Assembly (NCBI RefSeq): GCF_035975855.1
Contig: NZ_CP109055.1
Span: 2,046,001 to 2,110,000, forward strand
Direction of reading: 5' to 3'
Source: Streptomyces sp. NBC_01304
Lineage (GTDB): Bacteria > Actinomycetota > Actinomycetes > Streptomycetales > Streptomycetaceae
DNA: 64,000 nt
In this document: one piece after another, positions 8,583 to 17,378 of the stretch
Layout: each line of letters opens with the position of its first letter
Position numbering within the stretch: the stretch's first letter is position 1
The notes under the pieces: model-generated
What the model saw: the letters and a program-made list of their open reading frames with translations, nothing else
Databases searched by the model: none
What the model was told of the DNA's origin: nothing
Program-made: the position numbers and the translations under genes

Positions 8583-9326
8583 ATGACGACGACAGCGGAT
8601 CTCACCAGGACAGCAGCAGACCCCACCGCGACCCCCTCGACCCGTTCGTACGGGTACGCGGACCTGCCCGGACTCATGGGTCTCATGACCGGCGACGAGA
8701 AGCACGGGCCCGCCGCGACCTCCACGCTCGATGCGCTCTGGGTGCTGTACGACCGGGTACTGCGTGTGACGCCCGCGACCGCGGGCGCCCCGGAGCGCGA
8801 CCGGTTCCTGCTCTCCAAGGGGCACGGGCCGATGGCCTACTACGCGGTGCTTGCCGCCAAGGGGTTCGTCCCCGTCGACGAGCTGCCCGGCTTCGGGGCG
8901 TACGACTCGCTGCTCGGGCATCACCCGGACCGGGTGCTCGTGCCGGGTGCCGAGATCGGCAGCGGATCGCTCGGGCACGGCCTGCCGCTCGGGGTGGGTA
9001 CGGCGCTGGGGCTGCGGGCGCAGGGGCTTGTCGAGCCGCAGGTGTGGGTTCTCGTCGGGGACGCCGAGCTGGACGAGGGCAGCAATCACGAGGCCATCGC
9101 CTTCGCGGGGCCGGCGGGGCTGGACCGGCTCAATGTCCTCGTGATCGACAACGCCTCGGCCAGCCATGCGCGGCCCGGCGGGATCGCGGCCCGCTTCGAG
9201 GCGGCGGGCTGGTCCGCCGTGGAGGTGGACGGGCGGGACCACGCCGCGCTGTACGCGGCCTACACCACGCCTCATGCCGGCCGGCCCCATGTGGTCGTCG
9301 CCCATGTCGAGCCGAAGAACGCCTGA
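8583..9326 (+). CDS. Transketolase, N-terminal (TPP-binding) subunit
   Basis: This 247-residue protein is the thiamine-diphosphate-binding half of a split transketolase. Visible features are LLSKGHGPMAYYA at about 76-88, the GSLGHGLPLGVGTALGL stretch at 128-144, and the TPP/Mg motif GDAELDEG at 159-166, closing with VLVIDN at 185-190. Transketolases move two-carbon ketol units between sugar phosphates. Split forms need the partner encoded 38 bases downstream (9365-10261). The short Thr/Ala-rich N terminus and the absence of a ribosome site fit leaderless translation from the MerR-type promoter just upstream. The specialised regulation suggests a sugar- or metabolite-specific role rather than the main pentose phosphate enzyme. 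Confidence 0.9.
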   Translation: MTTTADLTRTAADPTATPSTRSYGYADLPGLMGLMTGDEKHGPAATSTLDALWVLYDRVLRVTPATAGAPERDRFLLSKGHGPMAYYAVLAAKGFVPVDELPGFGAYDSLLGHHPDRVLVPGAEIGSGSLGHGLPLGVGTALGLRAQGLVEPQVWVLVGDAELDEGSNHEAIAFAGPAGLDRLNVLVIDNASASHARPGGIAARFEAAGWSAVEVDGRDHAALYAAYTTPHAGRPHVVVAHVEPKNA

Positions 9327-9364
9327 CCCCCAACCGTCTCCACGCCTCAAAAGGATTGATGATC

Positions 9365-10261
9365 ATGGACACCATGCGGGACCGCTTCGCCGCCACCACC
9401 ACCGAGCTCCTTGATGAGGACCCCCGGCTCGCCCTCGTTCTCGCCGAGATCAGCCGGGACCGCTTCGAGGACGCCGAGCGCAGGCATCCGGAGCGCGTCA
9501 TCAACGTCGGCATCCGCGAGCAGCTGCTGATCGGCACCGGCGCCGGTCTCGCCCTGACCGGGCTGCGGCCGGTGGTGCACACCTTCTCCAGCTTCCTCGT
9601 GGAGCGACCCTTCGAGCAGGTCAAGCTCGACTTCGGGCACCAGGGCGTGGGCGGTGTGCTGGTCGGTGCGGGCGGCTCCTACGACTGGCCGGCGGGCGGC
9701 TTCACGCACATGTCGCCGGGTGATGTGGCGCTGCTCGACACCCTGGACGGGTGGACCGTGCATGTGCCGGGCCATCCGGACGAGGCCGAGACGCTGCTGC
9801 GGCACGCGGTCGCGGCGGGGGACGACAAGGTCTACGTACGGCTGTCGCAGCAGTCGAACGCGGCCGGGCTGGCGGTCGACGGCGTGCATTTCCGCACCGT
9901 GCGTGAGGGGCGCGGCCGCACGGTCGTTGCCGTGGGGCCGATGCTGGACAACGTCCTGGCGGCGGTCGAAGGGCTGGATGTGACGGTGCTGTACGCGACG
10001 ACGGTGCGGCCGTTCGACGCGGAGGGGCTGCGCCGGGCCGTGGGCGGGCGGGCCGATGTGGTGGTCGTCGAGCCGTATCTGGCGGGTACGTCGACTGCCG
10101 CGGCGAACGACGCGCTGGCCGATGTGCCACACCGCGTGCTCGGCCTCGGGGTCGCGCGTCGCGAGCTGCGGAAGTACGGCGACATGGACGAGCACCTGGC
10201 CGCCCATGGGCTGGACGTGGTGTCGCTGCGGGAGCGGATCGCCGGCTTCCTCGGCCGCTGA
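9365..10261 (+). CDS. Transketolase, C-terminal subunit
   Basis: The 298-residue product holds the pyrimidine-binding and C-terminal domains of a split transketolase. It has VINVGIREQLLIGTGAGLAL with the conserved glutamate near residue 47, then HTFSSFLVERPFEQVK, GGFTHMSPGDVALL, and a C-terminal domain with ATTVRPFD and VVVEPYLAGT. It should pair with the subunit at 8583-9326 to form the active site across the interface. AAGGA at 9351-9355 is nine bases from the ATG at 9365; an ATG at 9359 is too close. Expression is presumably from the shared MerR-type promoter. A strong hairpin follows at 10284-10304. Confidence 0.9.
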   Translation: MDTMRDRFAATTTELLDEDPRLALVLAEISRDRFEDAERRHPERVINVGIREQLLIGTGAGLALTGLRPVVHTFSSFLVERPFEQVKLDFGHQGVGGVLVGAGGSYDWPAGGFTHMSPGDVALLDTLDGWTVHVPGHPDEAETLLRHAVAAGDDKVYVRLSQQSNAAGLAVDGVHFRTVREGRGRTVVAVGPMLDNVLAAVEGLDVTVLYATTVRPFDAEGLRRAVGGRADVVVVEPYLAGTSTAAANDALADVPHRVLGLGVARRELRKYGDMDEHLAAHGLDVVSLRERIAGFLGR

Positions 10262-10283
10262 CGCCCTAGGGGGCGGACCTCAC

Positions 10284-10304
10284 GGGCGGCCCACCGGGCC
10301 GCCC
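10284..10304. terminator. Hairpin between convergent genes
   Basis: A perfect 9-bp stem GGGCGGCCC/GGGCCGCCC with loop ACC lies between the transketolase gene and the convergent YjbR-like gene. It could stop transcripts from either side. Confidence 0.65.
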
Positions 10305-10306
10305 GC

Positions 10307-10354
10307 CGCTCACTCCCCCGCCCGCTCACTCCCCCGCCCGCTCACTCCCCCGCG
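10307..10354. repeat. 16-bp tandem repeat, three copies
   Basis: The unit CGCTCACTCCCCCGCC is repeated at 10307, 10323 and 10339 (last copy differs at one base). The stop codon of the YjbR-like gene (10342-10344) lies inside the third copy. Confidence 0.9.
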
Positions 10355-10710
10355 GCCGTCCCGAGCCCGGGATGGTCCTCGAGGAGCCTCCCCGGCGCCG
10401 CCTGACGCCAGGAGTCCGCGAGGATGTCCCGCAACTCGTCGGCGTCCTCCAGCGCGGCGAGCCGTGCCCGCACCCAGGCGAAGCCCGCCTCGTGCTCGGC
10501 GATCCAGAACTTGTCCGGCTCCGCGAGCACCAGCTCGTCCCGCTCCTCCTTGGGGCAGCGGACGGCTATCGACGTCTCTTCCTCGGGCAGGGTGACGAAC
10601 ATCTTGCCCGCCACCCGGAACGTGGGCATGGACCAGGCGATCTTCTCGGTGGTCTCCGGGAGGGAGAGCGCGAGCTTGCGGACGTCGGCGGAGGTCAGTC
10701 GTGCGGCCAT
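10342..10710 (-). CDS. MmcQ/YjbR-like protein
   Basis: This 122-residue protein belongs to the MmcQ/YjbR group of small alpha/beta proteins. The typical start is seen as LTSADVRKLALSLPETTEKIAW, followed by PTFRVAGKMFVTLPEEETSIAVRCP, a FWIAEHEAGFAWVRARLAAL block and a terminal LRDILADSWRQAAP helix. Members are sometimes called DNA-binding from the fold, but their physiological role is not established. Start: the ATG at 10710 opens the conserved N terminus; upstream in-frame codons look non-coding. Its last codons are built from the tandem repeat at 10307-10354, so the C-terminal tail (LGTAAGE) is probably variable. Confidence 0.85.
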   Translation of the reverse strand: MAARLTSADVRKLALSLPETTEKIAWSMPTFRVAGKMFVTLPEEETSIAVRCPKEERDELVLAEPDKFWIAEHEAGFAWVRARLAALEDADELRDILADSWRQAAPGRLLEDHPGLGTAAGE

Positions 10711-10761
10711 GGGATGACCGTAGGGCACACCACTGACAACGATCACCCAATCGCCCGTGCA

Positions 10762-10790
10762 CCCGTAAGCCCCTAAGCCCGTAAGCCCGT
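10762..10790. repeat. Short degenerate repeat of CCCGTAAG
   Basis: Three near copies of CCCGTAAG/CCCCTAAG stand between the YjbR-like gene and the hydrolase gene. They are short and may be chance slippage. Confidence 0.5.
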
Positions 10791-10812
10791 GCGCACCATC
10801 AGGCACACGACG

Positions 10813-11745
10813 TCACACGTGCTTGTCCAGCCAGGCCGTCAGGTCCGCCATCACCTCCGCCCGGTTGGTCTCGTTGAGGATCTCGTGCCGGGCGTCGTCG
10901 TACGCCTTCCACGTGAGGTCGGTCAGGCCCGCGTAGCGGTAGTCCTCGAGGAGTTCGTACACGAGCGTCATGCCCTGGTTGCAGGGGTCCGCCGTGCCGA
11001 CCGCGATGTGGACGGGCAGGTCGGCGGGTGTGCGGGCGATGTTCCGGGGGTCGTTGATCTTGCGGATGTTGCGCACCCAGTCCAGGGCGAGGCCTGCGGA
11101 GAAGGGGAAGCCGCAGCGCTCGTCGGCGACGTACTTGTCGACCTCGGCCGCATCCCGTGACAGCCACTCGAAGCCGGTGCGGTGCGGGTAGGGGTCGTTG
11201 AACGAGGCGAAGCGCTCCGGGATGTAGCCGGACAGGGCGCTGCGGCCACCCTCGGCGATCTCCCGTTCGAGGCGGGCGACCGATTCGTCGATCTCGGCGC
11301 CGGGCAGCGAGCGGAACGTGCCGCTGAGGATGAGGCCGGCGAGGTCGTCGGCGTACTCCTGGGCGTAGTCGCGGGCCAACATCGAGCCGAGGCTGTGGCC
11401 GAGCAGGACGTACGGGATGCCGGGGTGCAGTGCGCGGGCCTGGTCGCCGATGGCCTTGAGGTCGTCGACGATGGCGCGCCATGAGTCACGTTCGTCGTCG
11501 TCCGGGCCGGTCACGCCGAGGCCGGTGGCCGTGGCGGTGGCGCCGTGGCCGCGGTGGTCCGAGGCGATGACGGCGTAGCCGTGTGCGGCGAGGTGCCGGG
11601 CGAACCGGTCGTAGCGCAGGCCGTGTTCGGCGGCGCCGTGGGCGATCTGCAGCTGACCGCGCGGGTGGCCGGTTTCGGGGAGCCAGGTGTAGGTGACGAT
11701 CTGCGCGCCGTCGCGCGCCTGTGTGGTGCCCGTGCTGTAGGTCAT
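10813..11745 (-). CDS. Alpha/beta hydrolase, monoacylglycerol-lipase-like
   Basis: This 310-residue soluble enzyme shows the full alpha/beta-hydrolase plan. HGAAEHGLRYDRFARHLA and SDHRGHGAT surround the oxyanion region, GHSLGS carries the nucleophilic serine near residue 116, VGTADPCNQG the acid, and DARHEILNE the histidine near 293. The DHRGHG motif and cap length point to the serine aminopeptidase S33/monoglyceride lipase subgroup; a lysophospholipase role is also possible. The ATG at 11745 follows AGGACAGGA. No signal peptide is present, so it should act in the cytoplasm. It is transcribed away from the ThuA-domain gene. Confidence 0.85.
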   Translation of the reverse strand: MTYSTGTTQARDGAQIVTYTWLPETGHPRGQLQIAHGAAEHGLRYDRFARHLAAHGYAVIASDHRGHGATATATGLGVTGPDDDERDSWRAIVDDLKAIGDQARALHPGIPYVLLGHSLGSMLARDYAQEYADDLAGLILSGTFRSLPGAEIDESVARLEREIAEGGRSALSGYIPERFASFNDPYPHRTGFEWLSRDAAEVDKYVADERCGFPFSAGLALDWVRNIRKINDPRNIARTPADLPVHIAVGTADPCNQGMTLVYELLEDYRYAGLTDLTWKAYDDARHEILNETNRAEVMADLTAWLDKHV

Positions 11746-11901
11746 TCCTGTCCTCTCCCCCGGCGCCGCCGCCTCATGCGGAGCCAGTACCTCCTGTAGT
11801 GCGCCATGAGTACGGACGGCGTCAACTCCCTTGCCGCTCAAGGCCCTTACGACCCATTGACCCCCCAGATGCCCGCGACCTACCCTGAACGACGCACCTC
11901 A

Positions 11902-11913
11902 GAAAGCGCTTTC
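11902..11913. promoter_or_regulatory. LacI-type operator
   Basis: The perfect 12-bp palindrome GAAAGCGCTTTC lies 64 bp before the start of the ThuA/sorbosone-dehydrogenase gene. The same palindrome recurs at 19397-19408 next to the window's lacI-type gene, so this site is probably bound by that regulator. Confidence 0.75.
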
Positions 11914-11976
11914 CCCACCCCTCACGGCGGCCCCTCAACCGCCGTCGTAGCCGTCCACCTGCCCAGGGAGCGCCCA

Positions 11977-14900
11977 ATGAGCACGAGTTCGCCCTCGCCC
12001 GCCCCCACGCGCCGGACCGGGCCCCCTCACCGGCCACGCGCGCGTGCCTCGCGAAGACGTCACGTCCGGTCGCCCTCGCCCCTCACGGTCCTCATCGCCC
12101 TGCTGGCACTCGTGCTCAGCCTGGGCCTGAGCTCGCCCTCCCGAGCCGAGGCGGCACCGGTTCGCGTCCTGGTCTTCTCCAAGGTCACGAACTTCGCCCA
12201 CGACTCCATCCCGGCCGGCATCGACGCGATCAAGAAGCTGGGCAGCGAGCACGGCTTCGAGGTCGAGGCGACCGACGACGCCGGCGCGTTCACCGACACC
12301 AATCTCGCCCGCTTCCAGGCGATCGTCTTCAACAACACCAACTCCACGCCCGAGAAGGGCGACTTGCTGAACGCCGAGCAGCGCATCGCCCTGCAGAAGT
12401 ACATCCGCGCGGGCGGCGGCTGGGTCGGCCTGCACGCGGCCTCCGCGAGCGAGCGGGACTGGGGCTGGTACGAGGGCCTGGTCGGCGCGATCTTCGACAA
12501 GCACCCAGAGGTGCAGACGGGCCGCATCAAGGTCCTCGACCAGGCGCACCCCTCCACGAAGGGCCTTCCCGAGCTCTGGGAGCGTACGGAGGAGTGGTAC
12601 AACTGGCGCACCAATCCCACCGGGAAGGTGCACACGCTCGCGCAGATCAAGGTGCGCGACGGCATCACCGGCCTGGACGAGGGCGTCGACCACCCGTGGT
12701 CCTGGTGCCAGAACTATGACGGCGGCCGCTCCTGGTACACCGCCGGCGGGCACGCCAAGTCGGCCTTCCAGGAGGAGGGTTTCCTCAAGCATCTGCTCGG
12801 CGGCATCGAGTGGGCGGCCGGCAGCAAGCCGGGTGACTGCACGGCGACGAAGACCGGCGCCTTCCAGCGCACCCCGCTGGCCACGAGCGATCTGGCCGAC
12901 CCGTTCGAGCTGGCCGTCGCGCCGGATCGCCGGGTGTTCTTCATCCAGCGCACCGGCAAGCTGAAAATCATCGACCAGGAGACGCTGAAGGTCTCCACCG
13001 CGCTCGACCTCGCGTACACCCCGGACATGACGAGCCAGTCGGACGGACTGCTCGGCCTCGCCCTCGATCCACGGTTCGGCGACAACCACTGGCTATATCT
13101 GCTGCATTCGGACAAGACCGAGAAACGGATCAATCTGTCGCGGTTCACGGAGAGCGGCGGCAAGGTCGGCATGGCGTCCGAGAAGCGGCTGTTGACCATT
13201 CCCACCCTGCGGGGCGAGGGGCGGGCCAATTCGCATATGGCCGGGTCTATCGCCTTCGACAAGAAGGGGAATCTGTACGTCGCCACCGGGGACAACACCG
13301 ACCCGTTCGCCTCGGACGGATTCGCCCCGATAGACGAGCGCGAGGGGCGCCGCGCCTGGGACGCGCAGGGCACCTCGGGCAATACCAATGACCTGCGGGG
13401 CAAGGTACTTCGGGTCACGCCGAAGAACGACGGGACGTATGCCGTTCCGGAGGGGAATCTCTTCGCGCCGGGGACGGAAAAGACGCGTCCTGAGATCTAC
13501 GCGATGGGCATGCGCAACCCGTTCCGCATCACCACCGACCCGCTCAGCGGCGCCCTCCTCGTCGGCGACTACGGCCCGGACGCCCGTGCCGCCGACCCGA
13601 ACCGCGGCCCTGAGGGCACGGTCGAGTTCAACCGGATCACCAAGGCGGGCAATTACGGCTGGCCGTACTGCGTCGGCAACAACACCCCGTTCAACGACTA
13701 CGACTTCGCGACGAAGACCTCCGGGGCGAAATTCGACTGCGCGGCCCTCGTCAACGACTCGCCGAACAACACGGGGCTACGGGAACTGCCGCCCGCGCAG
13801 AAGGCATTGGTCTGGTACGCCTATTCTGCGTCGGCGGAATTCCCCGAGCTGGGCACGGGCGGCGGCGGTCCGATGAGCGGCCCCGTCTACGACTACGACG
13901 CGGACAACACGTACCGCACGAAATTCCCCGAGGCCTTCGAGGGGAAGTGGCTCAACTACGAGCTCACGCGGACGTTCTTCAAGTCCTTCTCGATACAGCA
14001 GAAGGACCAGACGTTCACCGATCCGCGCTTCCCCGCCGCCAAGGCCGGTGATCTCCACTCCATCAACTCCGTCTTCGGGGACATGAAGTGGAACCAGCCG
14101 TTCGACGCGGACTTCGGGCCCGATGGCGCCCTGTATGTCATCGATTTCGGGCTGGGCAGCGGCACGGGACGCGGCGGCAGCAACGAGGGCTCCGGGATCT
14201 ATCGGATCGACTACGTGGGCGACGACCGCCTCCCGGAGGCGCGCATCACGGCCGCGCCTGACAACGGCACCGCGCCGCTGACGGTCAAGTTCTCCAGCGC
14301 GGGCTCGGGGCTGCCGGACGGCACGCCGGTCACCTACGCGTGGGACTTCGACGGGGACGGCGACACCGACTCGACCGAGGCCGCTCCGACGCACACCTAC
14401 ACGCAGAAGGGCCGGTTCAGCGCACGTCTGAAGGTGACCTCGCCCAAGCAGCTGACCGCGCTCGCCGTGCACGACATCACCGTCGGCAACACCCGGCCCG
14501 AGGTGACCATCCAATCCCCGCCGAACGGCGGCATGTTCGCCTTCGGGGACACCATCCCGTTCCAGATCAAGGTCAAGGATGTGGAGGACGGGCAAATCGA
14601 CTGCAAGAAGGTCGTCGTCCAGTCGCAGCTCGGCCATGACTCCCATCTGCATCCCCTGGACAACTACACGGGGTGCGCGGGCGAGATCGTCACCGACGCC
14701 GGGGACAGTCACGGTCCCGGACAGAACCTGTACTACGGGATCACCGCCCAGTACGAGGACAAGGGCGGACCCGGCGGCGTCCCCGCGCTGACCGGTTCGG
14801 CCGCTCTGACGCTGCGGACGACCTTCCGGGAGGCCGAGCACTTTACGACGACCGGAGGGGCGCACGGAGGCGCCCAGGTGGGCTCCCGCCCGGATGCCTC

Positions 14901-15510
14901 GGGCGGCAAGCGGCTCACCGAGATCGAGGACAAGGACTGGATCAGCTTCGATCCGGTGCACCTCAAGGGCATCGACTCCGTGACGGTCGGCGCCGCTTCG
15001 GGCGGTCTCGGCGGTGACGTCGAGTTCCGGGCCGGGTCCCCGACCGGCGATCTCCTCGGCAAGGTGAGCGTGCCGAGCACCGGAGGCTGGGGCAATGTCG
15101 TCTCGCCGACGACCGCGCTCAAGGACCCGGGCGGCACGGTGAAGCTGTACGCGGTCTTCACCAACCCCGCGTGGGCCGGCGACAAGCCCGACCTGTTCGC
15201 GCTGGACTGGCTGCACTTCAACGGCCCCGGCGTGGAGAAGCGCCCGGCCACCGAGGTGGGTGTCACGGCCACACCCGCCGAGGGGCCGGCCCCGCTGGCG
15301 GTGCAGCTCAAGGGCACGGTCAAGGTGCTGCCGGGCCGCCAAGTGGCCTCGTACCACTGGGACTTCGGTGACAACACCAAGCCAACCGGCGAACAGGGCG
15401 CGAGCGCCGATCACAGCTACGCGCGCGTGGGCTCCTATACGGCCCATCTGACCGTCACCGACGACAAGGGCGACACCACGACGGGCGCGGTCCGCGTCAC
15501 GGTGCGCTGA
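11977..15510 (+). CDS. Secreted ThuA / glucose-sorbosone dehydrogenase / PKD multidomain protein
   Basis: The 1177-residue protein starts with a long, arginine-rich signal peptide; the hydrophobic core is near residues 36-53 and cleavage is likely after AEA. Next comes a ThuA-type domain (about 58-290, PVRVLVFSKVTNFAHDSIP to GGIEWAAG), a six-bladed glucose/sorbosone dehydrogenase-like propeller (about 300-765, with FFIQRTGKLKIID, LLGLALDPRFG and RNPFRIT), and a PKD domain (about 778-850). A second beta-sandwich, a CBM6-like domain (FREAEHF to DWLHFNG) and a C-terminal PKD domain follow. This is the usual extracellular sugar-oxidation or carbohydrate-binding layout; the substrate is unknown. 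The ATG at 11977 was chosen because AGGGAG stands six bases before it and a signal peptide follows directly. It is in operon with the isomerase 14 bases downstream. Confidence 0.88.
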   Translation: MSTSSPSPAPTRRTGPPHRPRARASRRRHVRSPSPLTVLIALLALVLSLGLSSPSRAEAAPVRVLVFSKVTNFAHDSIPAGIDAIKKLGSEHGFEVEATDDAGAFTDTNLARFQAIVFNNTNSTPEKGDLLNAEQRIALQKYIRAGGGWVGLHAASASERDWGWYEGLVGAIFDKHPEVQTGRIKVLDQAHPSTKGLPELWERTEEWYNWRTNPTGKVHTLAQIKVRDGITGLDEGVDHPWSWCQNYDGGRSWYTAGGHAKSAFQEEGFLKHLLGGIEWAAGSKPGDCTATKTGAFQRTPLATSDLADPFELAVAPDRRVFFIQRTGKLKIIDQETLKVSTALDLAYTPDMTSQSDGLLGLALDPRFGDNHWLYLLHSDKTEKRINLSRFTESGGKVGMASEKRLLTIPTLRGEGRANSHMAGSIAFDKKGNLYVATGDNTDPFASDGFAPIDEREGRRAWDAQGTSGNTNDLRGKVLRVTPKNDGTYAVPEGNLFAPGTEKTRPEIYAMGMRNPFRITTDPLSGALLVGDYGPDARAADPNRGPEGTVEFNRITKAGNYGWPYCVGNNTPFNDYDFATKTSGAKFDCAALVNDSPNNTGLRELPPAQKALVWYAYSASAEFPELGTGGGGPMSGPVYDYDADNTYRTKFPEAFEGKWLNYELTRTFFKSFSIQQKDQTFTDPRFPAAKAGDLHSINSVFGDMKWNQPFDADFGPDGALYVIDFGLGSGTGRGGSNEGSGIYRIDYVGDDRLPEARITAAPDNGTAPLTVKFSSAGSGLPDGTPVTYAWDFDGDGDTDSTEAAPTHTYTQKGRFSARLKVTSPKQLTALAVHDITVGNTRPEVTIQSPPNGGMFAFGDTIPFQIKVKDVEDGQIDCKKVVVQSQLGHDSHLHPLDNYTGCAGEIVTDAGDSHGPGQNLYYGITAQYEDKGGPGGVPALTGSAALTLRTTFREAEHFTTTGGAHGGAQVGSRPDASGGKRLTEIEDKDWISFDPVHLKGIDSVTVGAASGGLGGDVEFRAGSPTGDLLGKVSVPSTGGWGNVVSPTTALKDPGGTVKLYAVFTNPAWAGDKPDLFALDWLHFNGPGVEKRPATEVGVTATPAEGPAPLAVQLKGTVKVLPGRQVASYHWDFGDNTKPTGEQGASADHSYARVGSYTAHLTVTDDKGDTTTGAVRVTVR

Positions 15511-15524
15511 GGAGGCGAGGACGT

Positions 15525-16421
15525 ATGGCCTTCGGGCGAAGAACAGGCATGACCTTCAACAGCACCTTCAACGGCACCAGAAGAGCGTTTCTCGGTACGT
15601 CACTGGGGCTCGGCCTCGGTCTGACCGCGGGGCTCGCCACACCCTCGTACGCCTCCGAGCGCCGACGCTGCATCCCGCGCGGCGGCATCGGCATGCACCT
15701 CTACACGATGCGCACCCCGCTCGCCACGGACTTCCGCGGCACCCTGGAGCGGCTCGCGGAGATCGGCTACGCCACGGTCGGTGTCAGCGGGCGGCACGGG
15801 AACAGTGCGGCGGACATCCGCGGGATGCTCGACGCGACCGGTCTGCGGGCGGTCCTGGAGCACGTCTCGTACGACATCCTCAAGGGCCCGGGCCTGGCAC
15901 AGTCCCTCGACGACCTGCACACGCTCGGCGCCGCCTGGCCGGTGGTGCCGAGCCTGCCGGGCGCCCTGCACTCGCCGGCCGGATTCCGGGAGGCGGCGCG
16001 GGAGTTCAACCGGATCGGGCGCGCCTCGCGGGAGGCGGGGCTCGGGCGGCTGCTCTTCCACAACCACGGCACGGACCATGCGGTGGTCGACGGCGAGGTG
16101 CTCTACGACGTCCTGGTCAAGGAGACCGATCCCGAGTTGGTCGGTTTCGAGCTGGACGTCTACTGGGCGACGAAGGGCGGCGCGGATCCGGCCGCGTACT
16201 TCACCGGGCATCGGCATCGTTTCCCGGCGCTGCACGTGAAGGACATGGCGCCGAACGGTGACTTCGCCGATGTGGGATCGGGGGTGCTCGACTTCGCCAC
16301 GATGTTCGCCGACGCGCATGTCGGCGGGGTCAAGCAGTGGCTGGTGGAGCACGACCAGCCGGCCGATCCGTTCGCCACGGCCAGGAACAGCTACAACTAC
16401 CTGGCGGCGCTGCGGTATTGA
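15525..16421 (+). CDS. Exported sugar phosphate isomerase/epimerase-like TIM-barrel protein
   Basis: This 298-residue protein carries a twin-arginine signal (TRRAFLGTSLGLGLGLTAGL, about residues 18-37), then a xylose-isomerase-like TIM barrel. Barrel landmarks are GIGMHLYTMRTPL, LERLAEIGYATVGVSG, LLFHNHGTDH, VGFELDVYWATKGG and the metal-site block HRFPALHVKDMAPNGDFADVGSG. The family isomerises or epimerises sugars and sugar derivatives with a divalent metal. Export by Tat suggests it folds before secretion and works outside the cell with the ThuA/dehydrogenase protein encoded 14 bases upstream. GGAGG at 15511-15515 serves the ATG at 15525. A 26-bp hairpin closes the operon. Confidence 0.85.
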   Translation: MAFGRRTGMTFNSTFNGTRRAFLGTSLGLGLGLTAGLATPSYASERRRCIPRGGIGMHLYTMRTPLATDFRGTLERLAEIGYATVGVSGRHGNSAADIRGMLDATGLRAVLEHVSYDILKGPGLAQSLDDLHTLGAAWPVVPSLPGALHSPAGFREAAREFNRIGRASREAGLGRLLFHNHGTDHAVVDGEVLYDVLVKETDPELVGFELDVYWATKGGADPAAYFTGHRHRFPALHVKDMAPNGDFADVGSGVLDFATMFADAHVGGVKQWLVEHDQPADPFATARNSYNYLAALRY

Positions 16422-16434
16422 GGGGAAGACAAGT

Positions 16435-16489
16435 CGCATGTGGGTGGGCCCCACCTCCTCGATGAGGAGGTGGGGCCCACCCACATGCG
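16435..16489. terminator. Very long perfect hairpin, bidirectional terminator
   Basis: A 26-bp arm at 16435-16460 pairs without mismatch with 16464-16489 around the 3-base loop GAT. It sits between the convergent isomerase and ABC ATPase genes. Its length is well beyond the typical 8-15 bp of such terminators. Confidence 0.85.
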
Positions 16490-16518
16490 GCTGCTTCCCG
16501 CGCTCGGTTCAGGGTCGG

Positions 16519-17376
16519 TCAGTCGTGTTCCGCGACCGTGCCGAGCAGGCCCCGGATATGGGTCGTGGCGTCCCGGAACTCCGGGCGTCCCATGGTGTCC
16601 GCGTAGTCGCGCTCGGCCGGGAGCCCGGCGTCGATGATCTCCGTGATGGTGCCCGGGCGGGGGCTCATCACCACCACCCGGTCGGCGAGATAGACGGCCT
16701 CGGCGATCGAGTGCGTCACCAGGAGCACGGTGGTGCCGGTCTCCCGCCAGATGCGGTGCAGCTCGACGTTCATCTGCTCCCGGGTCAGCGCGTCCAGAGC
16801 GCCGAACGGCTCGTCCATCAGCAGCACCGGCGGCTGGTGCAGCAGCGCCCGGCACAGCGCCACGCGTTGCTGCATACCTCCCGACAGCTCGTGCGGATAG
16901 GCGTCCTCGAAGCCCTCCAGGCCGGTCATCCTGATGAGTTCGTCGGTACGCGCGCGTGCCTGCGCGCCCGGCAGCTTGCGCATCTCCGCCTGGAGCAGGA
17001 TGTTGCGCCGGGCCGTGCGCCACTCGAGGAGGGCAGCCCGCTGGAAGACGTACCCGATGTCGTGGCGTGGACCCGTCACCCGCTCGCCCTGCAGCAGCAC
17101 CTCCCCCGACGACGGCGCGAGCAGGCCCGCGACCAGCTTCAGGAGCGTCGACTTGCCGCAGCCCGACGGTCCGACGATGGCCACGAATTCACCCATGCCG
17201 ACGTCGAGCGACACGTCACGCAGGGCGGTGACATCGCGCTTCTTGCTGCGGAAGCGTACGTCCACGGTGTGGATGCCGACCGCGGGGACGATGCTGTCCA
17301 CCGCCGGCGGCACGGCGTCGTCGGCCTTCTTGAGCGCCACATCGGTCTCTGGTTTCAGCCTCGCGTCGTTCCTCAT
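16519..17376 (-). CDS. ABC importer ATP-binding protein (SsuB/TauB-like)
   Basis: The 285-residue ATPase has a Walker A GPSGCGKST at 69-77, a Q-loop in VFQRAALLEW, the signature LSGGMQQR at 164-171, Walker B VLLMDEP at 184-190 and H-loop VTHSIAEA. It is of the nitrate/sulfonate/taurine subfamily, in which two ATPases drive a permease dimer fed by an NMT1-like binding protein. It is the third gene of a leftward operon: permease (18475-19338), binding protein (17379-18401), then this gene, whose ATG is two bases after the binding-protein stop. Its roughly 35-residue N-terminal extension is rich in Asp and Lys. The substrate is not predictable from sequence. Confidence 0.92.
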   Translation of the reverse strand: MRNDARLKPETDVALKKADDAVPPAVDSIVPAVGIHTVDVRFRSKKRDVTALRDVSLDVGMGEFVAIVGPSGCGKSTLLKLVAGLLAPSSGEVLLQGERVTGPRHDIGYVFQRAALLEWRTARRNILLQAEMRKLPGAQARARTDELIRMTGLEGFEDAYPHELSGGMQQRVALCRALLHQPPVLLMDEPFGALDALTREQMNVELHRIWRETGTTVLLVTHSIAEAVYLADRVVVMSPRPGTITEIIDAGLPAERDYADTMGRPEFRDATTHIRGLLGTVAEHD

Positions 17377-17378
17377 GC

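Noticed and set aside
8567..10261. One 564-codon plus-strand frame that would fuse both transketolase halves
   Set aside because: Its first part is out of frame with the N-terminal subunit and is Arg/Ala-rich nonsense; two separate genes with a 38-base gap fit the family motifs.
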